Part shown: positions 33,720 through 45,000 of the stretch, one piece after another
How positions within the stretch are numbered: position 1 is the stretch's first letter
How the letters are laid out: the number at the start of each line of letters is the position of its first letter
NCBI GenBank assembly: GCA_021018995.1
Contig: CM037588.1
Coordinates: 83,115,765-83,179,764, forward strand
Direction of reading: 5' to 3'
Origin: Chloranthus sessilifolius
Lineage: Eukaryota; Streptophyta; Magnoliopsida; Chloranthales; Chloranthaceae
Length of the DNA stretch: 64,000 nt
Position numbers and translations under genes: made by a program
Notes under the pieces: generated by a model
Databases searched by the model: none
What the model saw: only the letters and a program-made list of their open reading frames with translations
What the model was told of the DNA's origin: nothing

Positions 33720-34450
33720 AATCCATTCGAGCTATGCAAGGTTGAAGTCGAGTAGCTCAAGCTGCTGAAGGAGGAACCTGTCGAACACTCTATAGTGCTG
33801 GCTATAGTGCACGCGAGCAGCTTAAAAAGCTGAATGCTGAAGTATTTGAACCCCACGAGGTGTTTAAATGTTGTGGAATTAAACCCCACGAGTGGTTTAA
33901 ATGTATGCCAAGGCAACTCCACGAGTTGTCCTATGCATGCATCCAACTTTTCGAGGTGTTCTATTGCTGAAGTGCAACTCCACGAGCACTTTTGTGCTGA
34001 AAATAGACCACTCTAGTGGTTTAAAATGAAGAGAAAAGAACCCCACGAGTTGTTCTTCAGCTGGAATTGAACCGCACGAGCTGAATGTAGCTGAAATGAA
34101 GTCCACAAGAATTGTAAAATGCTGAAAACCAATCCCCTGAATGTTTAAAGCTGCTGAAATGAACCTCTTGTGTGGTTCTAAAGATGAAATGAACCTGTCG
34201 AGCAACCTGTCGAATGGTTGTTTGAACCTATCGAGAGGTTCTGATGTTTGAAATGAACTTGACGTGAGGTTCTGATTCTGAAATTGAACCTATCGAGAAC
34301 CTGTCAAATGGTTGAATGAACCTGTCGAGCTCCTGTCTCAATTTGTCAAGGAGTACAAACCTAAAGCTGGCTGAAGCATTCAACCTATGGAACAGATGCC
34401 TGAACCTATCGAACAGATGCCTGAATCTATAGAGATTGAAGTTTTGAAGC
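33720..34450. repeat. B1 array: CCCCACGAG / CCACTCGAGTGG and CCTGTCGAG words
   Basis: The first half carries AACCCCACGAGTGGTTT-like copies every 30-60 bp, such as ACCACTCTAGTGGT at 34007-34020. The second half (about 34190-34440) switches to CCTGTCGAGAGGTTC-like copies. B2 has the array at about 54050-54730 and B3 at about 60010-60710. Confidence 0.85.
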
Positions 34451-34647
34451 TCCAACTACAGGAGGCACGAGTTTCAACCATCTATTAGACACTTCAGGGA
34501 TATTTTGGGGATTCCAATGCATCTAGGGCACACACCCCAATGCCCCACACATCTTAGGGCATCCAAGGGCTAAAAATAGGCCACGATGTGAGCTCCAAAT
34601 GCCTCATTTTTGATTGGCTAATGCACATAACTATTCTATGGATTGCT

Positions 34648-34656
34648 TATAAATAG
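34648..34656 (+). promoter_or_regulatory. TATA box of LTR B1
   Basis: TATAAATAG lies about 200 bp after the palindrome array. B2 has TATAAATA at 54938-54945. Confidence 0.65.
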
Positions 34657-35408
34657 CTCATTCTCTGTTTTGTAAAGGGATCCGGGATTATCCTGAGATC
34701 CCCTTTTGGGTTTTAGCTTTTCAGGGTTTAGTTTCTTTTTTTTTCCCTTTCTTCTTCCTTAGCTCAGTAGCCATGTTGAGCTAAGATCCATGTAGCAGCT
34801 AGGTATTATGTAGATCTGTAATCTAGTTTTGTGTGAGCAATGTGAGCAGAGCTTTGGGATTTCTTGCACAGACTGCTGCCTTAAGGGTAGATCATTGTAA
34901 GTTCTTCTGGTTCAATGAAATGCTAATTTTAAAGATCATTAAATCTATATTTTCCCTATATTTTTACATAGATATGTATGGATTTGATGCTCCCATGGGT
35001 GTATGTGCTTGTAGCCATACACACATGGTGGTAGTAGTAGTTTTCATGTTCTATCTCTAATTTTTGTATAGATTAATGTCTGGGATGATCTATTACCATT
35101 CAAGTGGAGAGATCATAGCCTTAGGACAGATTTGGACCATATGTTAGAGTTGGAATTTTTTTCCCTGCCTTTGTGCTTGTAGTCAAAGGAGGGACAACTG
35201 TTGATCCAACTCCTCCTACGTTTTGCAAAGCTATTTTTAGAGAATAGATCTGAGATCTTGTAGAGATTAGAGATTTGAGAGCTTGGTCGTTGCAGGTCTA
35301 TTTGTAACAATAACCAGCCGATTCTAAAGCCCCAAACAATCTATGAGATCTAGTGGTTCTCACCAGATCTACATGGATTGTTTGATCCATAGTTGCATAT
35401 TCTTATAG

Positions 35409-35413
35409 CCTTG
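35409..35413. repeat. Left target duplication of element C
   Basis: CCTTG matches 49383-49387 exactly. Confidence 0.94.
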
Positions 35414-35689
35414 TGTTAAGCAGTGAAAAATACCAATTTTCAACTCTTAACCTGACCTTTGGTTGATCATTGAGCTAACTAATAAGGTATTTTAAGTGTG
35501 TTTTGTAGATAAGCAATAAATTACAGCTTAGTGTAGATATTCAGTCAAAAGTGTCCAAGAAGCACTGTGCTACCCAATTAGAAAGGTCTGAGACTAAGTC
35601 CAGCTACAAGGAATAAAGATTGAACCTGCCAAGAAGTTGCTGAGTGTGGAACAAATGAAGAACAACACACCCAAGATGTGTGCTAGCTG

Positions 35690-36380
35690 CAGAAGTATAA
35701 GATAGAATCTATCGAGAGGATAAGTCCAACTATTGAGAGGTTCTGATGATCGAAAACCAAGCAGTCTAGAGGTTGAACATGTGTATAAGAAGTTGTCGAG
35801 AGGTACTAAGTTGAAAATATGAACATCTTGTGAGGTTTCAGCACCTATCGAGAGGTTGGAAGTACAGACGTAGAACCTGTCAAGAGGATACTTCAAGGTA
35901 CAAATGAAGTCGAGAGGTTCCAAGATACTTATCACGAGGTTTAACAGAACCTGTCGAGTAGTGCAAGATAACCTGTCAATGACATACTTGAAGCAACGCT
36001 CATTCTCGTGAGGATTCAACCTACTTGTCGAGCACTTCACGAGAGAATGTATAACATGCCGACAGGTTGATTAAAACCTGTCGACAGGATGAATGAAGAA
36101 TTGAATAGAATGGTGAAATGAGCTTCCCATCTTGTCAACGAGCCATCAATCCTATCGACAAGTTCAAATCAACATCTCGAGATGTCCTCCTAAGCTATCG
36201 ACATGATCTTCATCAACCTATCGAGATGTATTCAAACCTATCGAGTGCTACTCCCAATCCTGTCGAGAAGTCTCAAAAGCTGTCGATAGCCACTACAACA
36301 TGTCGATGTGCACACAAAGCAAATTCAGATCCTATTGAGAGGATCTCTGAACCTCTCGACACTCAATTTGGTAACTTCTC
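35690..36380. repeat. LTR array of CCTGTCGA / TCGAGAGGTT words (C)
   Basis: More than fifteen copies occur in about 690 bp, including the perfect palindrome CCTGTCGACAGG at 36077-36088 and many CCTATCGAGAGG forms. The 3' LTR counterpart is about 47255-47930. Many copies show TTGA or TCAA in place of TCGA, consistent with CpG decay. Confidence 0.87.
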
Positions 36381-36638
36381 AATATCTTTCTTCAGCAACT
36401 GCCAATTCCAAAATTCTGTGCATGAGTTCCAAAGCATGTCAGCAACCCTTGGGGGTATTTTCGATACTCAACTATGCACAATTGGAAACCATAACTACAT
36501 CACTTATTCTGGCCAGTTGGGAACCAATGAGAGAAGAGCTTCTAGAAGAGAAATAGGCTACATCAGTAGCCCAACATAATAGAATCATTCCCTTGAGCTC
36601 TGATTGACTGAAACGGATCTGAGGATAGAGGAGGAGAG

Positions 36639-36646
36639 TATAAAAG
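36639..36646 (+). promoter_or_regulatory. TATA box of the C 5' LTR
   Basis: TATAAAAG follows a GAGGAGAG purine run. The 3' LTR has TATAAACA at 48198-48205. Confidence 0.6.
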
Positions 36647-37828
36647 CTTAAAGAAAATGTACACCAAACATTCAAAATTAGAGAGAACCAGAGCCTAGTG
36701 TTTGATCCATTTTTTCCCTCTAAATTCTCTCTCCTTCTTCCTCCTTCTCCCATTCTCTCTTTAGCCAATCATGAGTAGCTAAACTCTTTTCAGTAGTTAG
36801 GGTGAGGTCCTGAGCTGTAAATTGAGAGATTCAAAGGCTTATAAGAGACTATTTATTACACAAATTAGATATCTGGACATAATAATATTGCAAGCTTGTA
36901 ATATAATTATGATTTTTAAAGATTATTCTAATCTATATTTCACTTCTTCATATTTGATTTCCCTAGATTGGATACTCCTGCGGATGCCAACCAAAAATGG
37001 GGAGCTAGTAACCTAGCATCTGCAGTATTTATAATAGTTTTCTTATTCCAATCAAGATTAATAGATTGGAGCAATCTCAGGGATGAACTATATCCAGTAG
37101 AAGGGCAGATCATAAACTTAGGACTATATCCAGCAGAAGGGTAGAGCCTAACCTCAGGATTGCCTTGCTCCATTGGTGGAGACTAGATTCTTATACCTCA
37201 CTCTCCCGGGAGAACCTGGGTAGATCAATAGGTTGGAGTAATCTCAGGGATGAACTGTATCTAGTAGAAGGGTAGATAATAAACTTAGGACTGTATCCAA
37301 CAGAAGGGCAGAGCCTAACCTCAAGATTGCTTTGATCCATTGGTGGATTCAGGGGAACCTAGGAAGTTTGGAGCTAGAAAAGAGGATTATTTCAAATCAA
37401 TTCTCTACATTGCCTTTTATTCCTTTGATTTTCAGTGAGAGACCAATATCCCTAACTGTTGTTCTCACCCTTTTGATTTTTCATCTCTTCTATATCTCCC
37501 CTTATCTCTGGGTTTGATTAGCTCTGGATCAATAGAACTTATCTTTTATAGTTTGTAGTTAAAGTGGCAAAATAATAAAACCTCTCCTCTTTCCTGCTTT
37601 AGTTTTGTTTAAATTAGGATAGAGTGCAAGATCTATCATAGATTTAGAGATTTACCATCTTTTAGAACATATTTCCCTATGGACATACCCTTAGTTACCT
37701 TTTACTACAACAACCCTGATTCTTGTAGGACTAGTTGTTTGCCTTGATTCAACATTGCTGTAATTTATGCAGTTAATCTGCTGTTTTAATCATATAATAA
37801 TCGCAAGGTAGGCAGTATAATAAATTTT

Positions 37829-37846
37829 TGGCATTGCTGTCAGGGA
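37829..37846 (+). other. Primer-binding site of C
   Basis: TGGCATTGCTGTCAGGGA lies six bases after the LTR end and is a diverged tRNA-Asp complement. Confidence 0.75.
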
Positions 37847-38155
37847 TCTATGTTTTTAAAAAGTGGTAGATCTAAGTTTTCTCATTTTTAGATTTAGATT
37901 TTTCATTGACTGTTAAGTGTTTATTAATTACTGCTTTAGTCTTTGTTGTAGTTTCACTCTGTTTCAGATCTGGATCTATGGAGCTAAGAGGAGCTCTGTA
38001 TCATTTGGAAGAACAGGCATTGCTTAAGTTTGCATCTCTTAACTCTGTTTACACTCCTAGATCTGTAGTTGAGTAGATCTGCAGTTTTGTAGTTGATTGT
38101 TTTGCTGAATTTTGTGTTGTGATTTTCTGCTTTATATTTCGTTTCTGTAGTGTGT

Positions 38156-40565
38156 ATGCTTGGGAGGAGATCTGTTAATCCTGAGATTGCTCCCTTAGAT
38201 CTTGAAGTTGAAGGACTTCTTAGACCTAAGCAAACCATACACACACCTTTAGTTGATTATGAGATTTTTGCAATGGGTGAGCAACCTAGGACTTTAAAGG
38301 AATTCAATGCACCAGGGGTTTACAATTCCTCCTTCTGCATTCAATTCCCTGCTGTCTAAGAGAACTATGAGATCAAGTCTTCTATCATACAGATGTTACC
38401 CTCATACCATGGCCTGAGCAAAGAAGACCCATATAAGCATATTGATGAATTTTTGAGACTATGTACTACATTCAATATTATAGGTTTGAAGGAGGAAGAG
38501 ACCAGGTTGAGACTCTTTTTCACTAAAGGATAGAGCCAGAACTTGGTTGTCAATGCTCCCAACTAACAGTATTCTGTCCTAGAATGACCTTTAATGTCAG
38601 TTTTTGGCCAAATTTTTCCCCATGTCTAAAACAAGTCAGTTGAGAAAGAGCATTATCTCATTTTCTCAAGCCCCAACTAAAAATTTTCACCAAACCTGGG
38701 AGAGGCTTAAAGAACTCTTGAAGTAATGTCCCATCATCAGATTCCTGAATGGCAAATTGTCTAAAGTTTATATCAAGGAATTGACCAGAAAAGCAAGGAT
38801 ATGGTTAATGCTTTTTGTGGGGGTACATACCTCCACAAGACTGCAGATGAAACTTGGGAGTTATTTAATATCATCAGTGAAAACTCCATGCAAACGGAGA
38901 CCTGGGCAAGAGATGTTGATATGACTAGATTGGTGAGAGAAAATACTACCAGAGGAAAGATGTATGAGGTGAGTGGACATAATGATTTGGAGAGGAAAAT
39001 GGATAGCTTGACCCAAAAATTTGATAAGTTCATGGGAGCAATGTAGTCTCCAATAGTTGCTAAAGTGGAGGAGGCATGTGTCATATGCCAGTCCCCCACT
39101 CACTCCCTTGAGGAATGCCCCTTAGCTACCTAATTTCTAGATTTTGTGATAATACATGTGAATGCTGCTCAGTCCTACGGAAAAAAACCTACTGCTGGCT
39201 ATCATTGGAGAAACCAGCCCAACTTGAGGTAGAGGCAAGACAATTTTCAAAACCAGCAGCAGCAACAGCCATTACAGTCCATGCCTTATAGGAATGCCCA
39301 GTCATACCAGCAGAATTATTTTCAAAGGCCTCAATACCAACAACATATGGCTCAACCAATAGTGCAACCTGTGCTTCAAAGTGCACCAGCCCTAGTACCC
39401 TCTAGGTTCCTCACATTTGAGGAGCAAGTTCTGGCTTCATTGCATAATTTGGGCCCTTTATCTCAAACTGTTAACTCCCACAGTCAAAGCATCAAGAAGA
39501 TAGAGGACCACCTTGGTCAACTATCTAATTCTTTAGCTAGGAGAGAAGAGGAAAGACTGCCCAGTCAGGCCATGAACAATCTAAAAGGGCAATACATGGT
39601 GGGTGAGACTTCTTCTCATGAAGAAGTCAAATATGTCACCACCTTGAGGAGTGGGAGGCTGGTGGATAGCCAAGTTGGTAATGAGCTTGAGGAGTGGGAG
39701 GCTGGTGGATAGCCAAGTTGGTAATGAGCTTGAGGAGAAAAGTATAGAGAATGAAGATACAACCCATGAGAATTTGCAGCAAGAGCAGCATTTGAAAAAT
39801 AAGGGGGGTGATGTGCCCCAACAAAAAATTGAAAACAAAAATAAAGAAAAAATTGATGAACTTGCTAAGGCTGTAAATGGGAAGGCAGTTCCCCATTTGC
39901 CATTTCCCAATGCATTGAATGCAGCTTCTCCTTTTGACAAGGGGAATGCTAAGGTTGAGGAGACGATAGAAAGTTTCAAGCAGATAAAGGTCAACTTGCC
40001 TTTACTTGATGCCATCAAGCAAGTTCCAGCCTCTGCAAAATTTTTGAAAGAATTGTGTACCCACAAAAGACAGTCTAGGATACACTTATCCAAGAAGGTC
40101 TTTGGTGCTGAGAAAGTGAACCAAGTGTTGTCTATTACAACCCCAACTAAGCTTCAAGACCCTAGAGTTTCCACAATCCCCTGTATCGTTGGGGATCACA
40201 CCATTGAAAAAGCTTTATTAGATCTAGGAGCTAGTGGGAATTTGCTTTCATACTCAGTATAAGAGAAGCTGGGCCTAGGAGAATTGACGCCCACATAAGT
40301 GGTGCTACAACTAGCAGACAGATCTGAAAGGAAGCCTATGGGAATGATAGAGGATGTTTTAGTTGGAGTTGATAAATTCTTTTACCCAGCAGATTTTATG
40401 GTGCTTGACATGGAGCCAAGCAAGTGTACCGCCTCAATTCCAGTGATTTTGGGCAGACCCTTCTTGGCTACTGCCAATGCTTGTATTCAGTGTAGATCTA
40501 GAATAATGGAGGTGTCTTTTGGCAACATGAAGGTGAAATTGAATGTTTACAATGCTACTAATTAG
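38156..40565 (+). pseudogene. gag-protease region of element C
   Basis: The start at 38156 (M-L-G-R-R) matches the gag start of A. The capsid segment is at about 38270-38560, and a further gag block at about 38800-39110 includes 'A-C-V-I-C-Q-S-P'. A Gln-rich stretch lies at about 39240-39400 and a Lys/Glu-rich linker at about 39730-39880. The protease is at about 40180-40560, with D-L-G-A-S near 40221 and 'V-I-L-G-R-P-F-L-A-T-A-N-A' near 40450. The sequence is closely related to A. A short stretch near 39650-39730 contains a locally repeated segment. It is broken in several places. Confidence 0.88.
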
Positions 40566-40799
40566 CCACACTTGGATGGTGAGGATTGTTTTTCAATTGA
40601 TGCTTGTGATAAGCTTGTGGAAGAGACTTTTCCCAAGTTATTTCATGGTGATGATTTTTGTGATGATTTTAATGATATTTTTGAGAATGAGTGGAGTGAG
40701 ACTGTGGAAGAGAAGGCCCCCATACCCATGGTTAAAGAGGTGTAAGCCTTAAATTTTGATGAGGGGCTCACAACAAGGTATCCTCCTTGGAGACCTAAT

Positions 40800-43761
40800 G
40801 TGTTGCCTCTTCCACCACCATCAAAGGAACTTTTGTTGCCTTCACTTGTATGCTCACCAGAGGTGGAGTTGAAACAGTTGCCTAAGACCTTGAAGTATTC
40901 CTATTTGAGAGCAAACCAGAAATTGTCAGTTATTATTTCTTCCTCTCTCACTGACGAACAAGAGGAAGAATTGTTGTGTGTTTTAAAGAAGCATAAAAGA
41001 GCAATTGGCTGGACCATTACTGACCTTGGGGGCATCAGCCCTGCTATGTGCATGCATAAAATTTACCTAGAAGAGGGTTCCAAACCCTCTTCCAAATTTA
41101 CCTGGAAGAGGGTTCCAAGCCCTGTTATGTACATGCAAGAAGTGGTGATGAAAGAAGTGGTCAAATTGCTAGATGTTGGAGTCATCTACCCAATTTCAGA
41201 TTCTGAATGGGTGGCACCTACTCAGGTGGTACCCAAGAAATCTAGAATTACTGTGATAAAAAATGATTCTGGTGAGCTTGTTCCAACCAGGGAAACCACA
41301 GGTTGGAGGGTGTGCATAGACTATTGAAAGCTCAATTAGGAAACTAGAAAGGACCATTTCCCTTTGCCCTTCCTTGACCAAATCTTGGATAAGTTAGCAG
41401 GGAAGTCTTTTTATTATTTTCTTGATGGATATTCAGGGTATAACCAAATCCCTGTTTATCCACAAGACCAAGAAAAGACAACTTTCACTTGCCCATTCGA
41501 CACCTTTGCCTATAGAAGGATGCCATTTGGATTGTGTAATGCCGCTGCAACTTTCCAAAGGTGTATGTATGCTATATTTTCTGACATGATTGAGCAGTTT
41601 CTAGAGATTTTCATGGACAATTTCTTTATTTTCAGGGATAGTTTTAGCCAATGTCTATATCATCTCGGCCTTGTGTTGCAGAGATGTGAGGAAACCACCT
41701 TGGTGTTGAGTTGAGAAAAGAGCCATTTCATGGTCACTCAAAGCATTGTCCTTGGTCATGTGGTTTCCCACAAAGGCATTAAGGTAGAAAAGGTTAAAAT
41801 AGATTTGATTGCACATTTACCCCCACCAAAAACTGTGAAACTAGTCAAATCATTCTTAGGGCATGCTGGCTTCTACAGGAGATTCATCAAAGATTTCAGC
41901 AAGATCTAGAAACCTCTCTATCACCTGTTGTGCCAAGAGGTTCCCTTTGATTTCAATGATGAATGCCTTAAGGCCTTTGAGTTGTTGAAAAAATGCCTAA
42001 CCTCGACACCTATCCTCCAAGCACCTGATTTTTTCATACCCTTTGTGCTAATGTGTAATGCATCAGACTTTGCAATTGGTGCAGTCTTAGGACAAAGGAA
42101 AGATAAGGCCCCATGTGTGATAGCATATGCCAGCAAAATCATGATTGATGCTCAGTTAAAGTACACTACAACTTGGAAGGAACTATTGACAATTGTCTTT
42201 GCTCTAGATAAGTTCAGGTCGTACATGCTTGGATCTAATATAGTGGTCTTCACAGACCACTCAGCCCTAAAATACCTTTTGTCAAAAAAGGATGTAAAAC
42301 CCAGACTGATCAGATGGATCCTCCTATTATAGGAGTTTGATCTTGAGATCAAGGACAAGAAAGGGGTTGAAAATATAGTTGCAGACCACTTGTCTAGGAT
42401 CCTAGCAGAGGAATTTGATAGGCTGCCTATTAATGAGTCATTTCTGGATGAACAACTGTCTGTTATCAGCACCTCTACACCTTGGTTTGCAAATATTGTA
42501 AACTATTTGACAGTAGGTAAAATCCTCCCACATTGGAATAAAATGGGTAATGATCTGTTCTTTTCATAGATCAGACATTATATGTGGGAGGATCCATACC
42601 TATTCAAACATTGCATAGATCAGGTTGGGAGGAGATGTGTTCCCGATGAGGAATTCCATAATATACTATGTGTCAAGAACAAGCTTGTGGAGGCCACTTC
42701 AGTGGAAACAAGACTACTGCCAAGGAGCTCCAATGTGGATTTTATTGGCCCACTCTCTTCAAGGATGCCTGGCTTCATTGTAAAACTTGTGAAAGATGTC
42801 AAAAGATGGGAAGTATCTCCAAAAGAAACTCCATGCCTTTACAACCCATACTTGTGATTGAGCTTTTTGACATATGGGGGATTGATTTCATGGGCCCTTT
42901 CCCTCCTTCCCATGGATACAATTATATTCTTGTGGCTGTGCACTATGTGTCCAAATGGGTTGAGGCCATAGCTACAAGAACTAATGATCACAAGGTTGTC
43001 CTCAACTTCTTGAAGGACAATATTTTCTTCAGGTTTGACACCCCCAAAGCTATTATCAGTGATGGGGGGGTCACTTTTGTAATAGACAGTTTGAGAATCT
43101 ACTTAAAAAGAACTCTGTGACACACAGAGTTGCCACCCCATATCACCCACAAACTAGTGGGCAGGTGGAGATTTCTAATAGAGAAATCAAACACATTTTG
43201 GAGAAAATAGTGAGGGTGGATAGGAAGCACTGGTTCTTGAAATTGCATGATGCTCTATGGGCTTATAGGACTGCCTATAAGACCCCCATAGGGATGTCCC
43301 CGTTCAGGCTGGTATATGGCAAGGCATTCCATTTACCAGTAGAGCTTGTGCACAGTGTGTATTGGGCTGTTAAAGCATTGAATACTGACTTAACTTCTGT
43401 TACCATACATAGGAAACTCTAGTTGTCAGAGCTGGAAGATCTGCGGTTGGAGGCATATTCAAATGCTAGGATCTACAAGGAGAAAACTAAGACTTTCTAT
43501 GACAAGCACTTACTGAGGAAGGAGTTTACAGCTGGCAATAAGGTATGGCTGTTCAACTCTAAGTTGAAATTTTTTCCAGGAAAACTAAGATCCAGATGGG
43601 AGGGGCCGTACATAGTTGAGTATGTATCCCCATCTGGAGCTGTTGATATCAAGGACCCAACAGATGGAAGGACCATGAAAGTAAATGGTCAAAGGCTCAA
43701 ACTAGCTGTCAAAAATGTGGTGGAGCCTGTGATAATCACCCACTATCATGAACCTCCATAG
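40800..43761 (+). pseudogene. pol (RT-RH-IN) of element C
   Basis: Reverse transcriptase is at about 40880-41720, with 'L-D-G-Y-S-G-Y-N-Q-I' and 'M-P-F-G-L-C-N-A-A-A-T-F-Q-R'. RNase H is at about 41930-42450, with 'C-N-A-S-D-F-A-I-G-A-V-L-G-Q' and 'V-F-T-D-H-S-A-L-K-Y'. Integrase follows: zinc-binding C-x2-C-x2-C region about 42770-42810, core about 42860-43120 with 'I-D-F-M-G-P-F-P', then '[12 protein letters not shown]' at about 43135, and a C-terminal domain to 43761 with 'S-R-W-E-G-P-Y'. The wording is characteristic of Athila pol. It would copy and integrate the element. It is broken in many places. Confidence 0.92.
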
Positions 43762-43989
43762 CATAGCTGAGTTTCAACAATATACACTACGTATACTAGT
43801 TACTGATTTTGGTTATTTTTGCTACTCGTTCTGTCTTTAATTCATTTATGCTTGGCATTGTACAAGAATTTTTCCATGTTTGGTTAGTGCCTCATATAGG
43901 ATAATTTGTCAAAAGTGTAATAAAGACTGAGTTGGAGTGTCAGATCTATTGAGAAGTGAACTGGGGACTAAGTGCAAGTTTGTTTAAGC

Positions 43990-44440
43990 TGAAAAATAGC
44001 CTGTTGACAGGTTCTATGAACATGTCAATAGGTTCTGAGAGTGTCCAATTTACTTTGCGACAGGATCTGGAGGCTGTCGATTAGTGTGCATTAATTCTTG
44101 ATAGGTGTTAGAGGTGTGAAATTAGTTGTCGATAGGATCCATACAGATTTCGGCAGGTTCTGTAGACTTTGATTGATTTCTCGATAGGTTCAGAGTACCT
44201 ATCGAGAGGTTCTATGAACCTCCCAAAGTGATTGTCTGAAAGAAGGAACTTATCGAAAGGATTGATTGATAAGCCCAAAAGAACCTGTCGAGAGGTTCTG
44301 TGAACCTCTCAAAATGTAGTTGTTTAAAATCTTCAACCCATCGACAAGATTGCTTTGACCTCTCAAGAGGTTTCACAATTTTTAACTCCTCGACAGGTTA
44401 TTCCAACCTGTCGATGCCTTGTCTCTAATCCTGTTGAAGC
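43990..44440. repeat. Internal CCTGTCGA / TCGAGAGGTTC array of C
   Basis: About a dozen copies lie in 450 bp, such as CCTGTCGAGAGGTTC near 44284 and CCTATCGAGAGGTTC near 44197, with the same flanks as the C LTR array. The array lies between the pol end and the 3' ORF start at 44730. A TTTTAAATA word is at 44667-44675. Confidence 0.78.
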
Positions 44441-44729
44441 ACGAGTTCCTCCTTGCCCCCAATCGTCTATCTGAACCTTAATAGCTCATATCTCCTTGCC
44501 TTAACTTTGATTGCTAAAAATAGTTCAACATGCACTTCGTAGTTTCATTCCCAATATTAAATTGCACGACTTTCCATACTTATCAAAACAAACATATCAT
44601 TTTAGTAGTTAAGCTTGGAAGGATGAGAAAATTTATTATGATGATTCATATTCCACCACCCACACATTTTAAATATCTGGCCTTTTCCCCTCCATTGCAA
44701 TCGTTCATCAATTCACCCCTCCCACAACT

Positions 44730-45000
44730 ATGGCGGATGACAAAACCATTGAGTTTTCAATCAAATTCGACCCAGTTTGGGAAGATCCGCCACCACCAAA
44801 AGAGCCTAACCCATTACAATTCCTGTGGGACGAGTATGAGGAAGTGCAAAGGATTTTGGCCAAGGAGGAAAAGAAAAAGAATAAGTGAAAGAAGAAGAAA
44901 CAGAAGACAGACCCACCTGCATCTTCTCCCCCATCCTCCTCGCTCCACCCACCACCTGCTCATTTGCCTTCTCCCTAAATCCCTGTTCCCCTCCCCCTAG
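44730..45000 (+). pseudogene. Short 3' ORF relic of C
   Basis: The ATG at 44730 opens M-A-D like the 3' ORF of A. About 50 residues follow: an acidic Pro/Trp-containing segment, then a Lys/Glu-rich run (about 44860-44910). A Pro/Ser-rich stretch follows to about 45000. The PTP-like domain seen in A is not evident. The relic is broken. Its identity as the 3' ORF rests on position, the M-A-D start and composition. Confidence 0.5.

Larger units (their letters stand above)
35414..37822 (+). repeat. 5' LTR of element C
   Basis: It begins TGTTAAGCAGTG and ends just before the ATTTTTGGC primer-site context, and it aligns end to end with 46974-49382. It holds the palindrome array (35690-36380), TATAAAAG (36639-36646) and a diverged form of the conserved hairpin block (about 37080-37120), here doubled. 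Confidence 0.93.

Noticed and set aside
33680-34455. Minus-strand frames with repeated D-R-F-I or S-R-T-S-R peptides over LTR arrays (also 35594-36040, 54441-54812, 60400-60825, 63178-63567)
   Set aside because: They are translations of the short palindrome arrays, keep no frame between LTR copies and have no family resemblance.
35690-36380. CRISPR-like look of regularly spaced short repeats
   Set aside because: The repeats are degenerate, unevenly spaced and found in plant LTRs. There are no cas genes and the repeat/spacer lengths are wrong.
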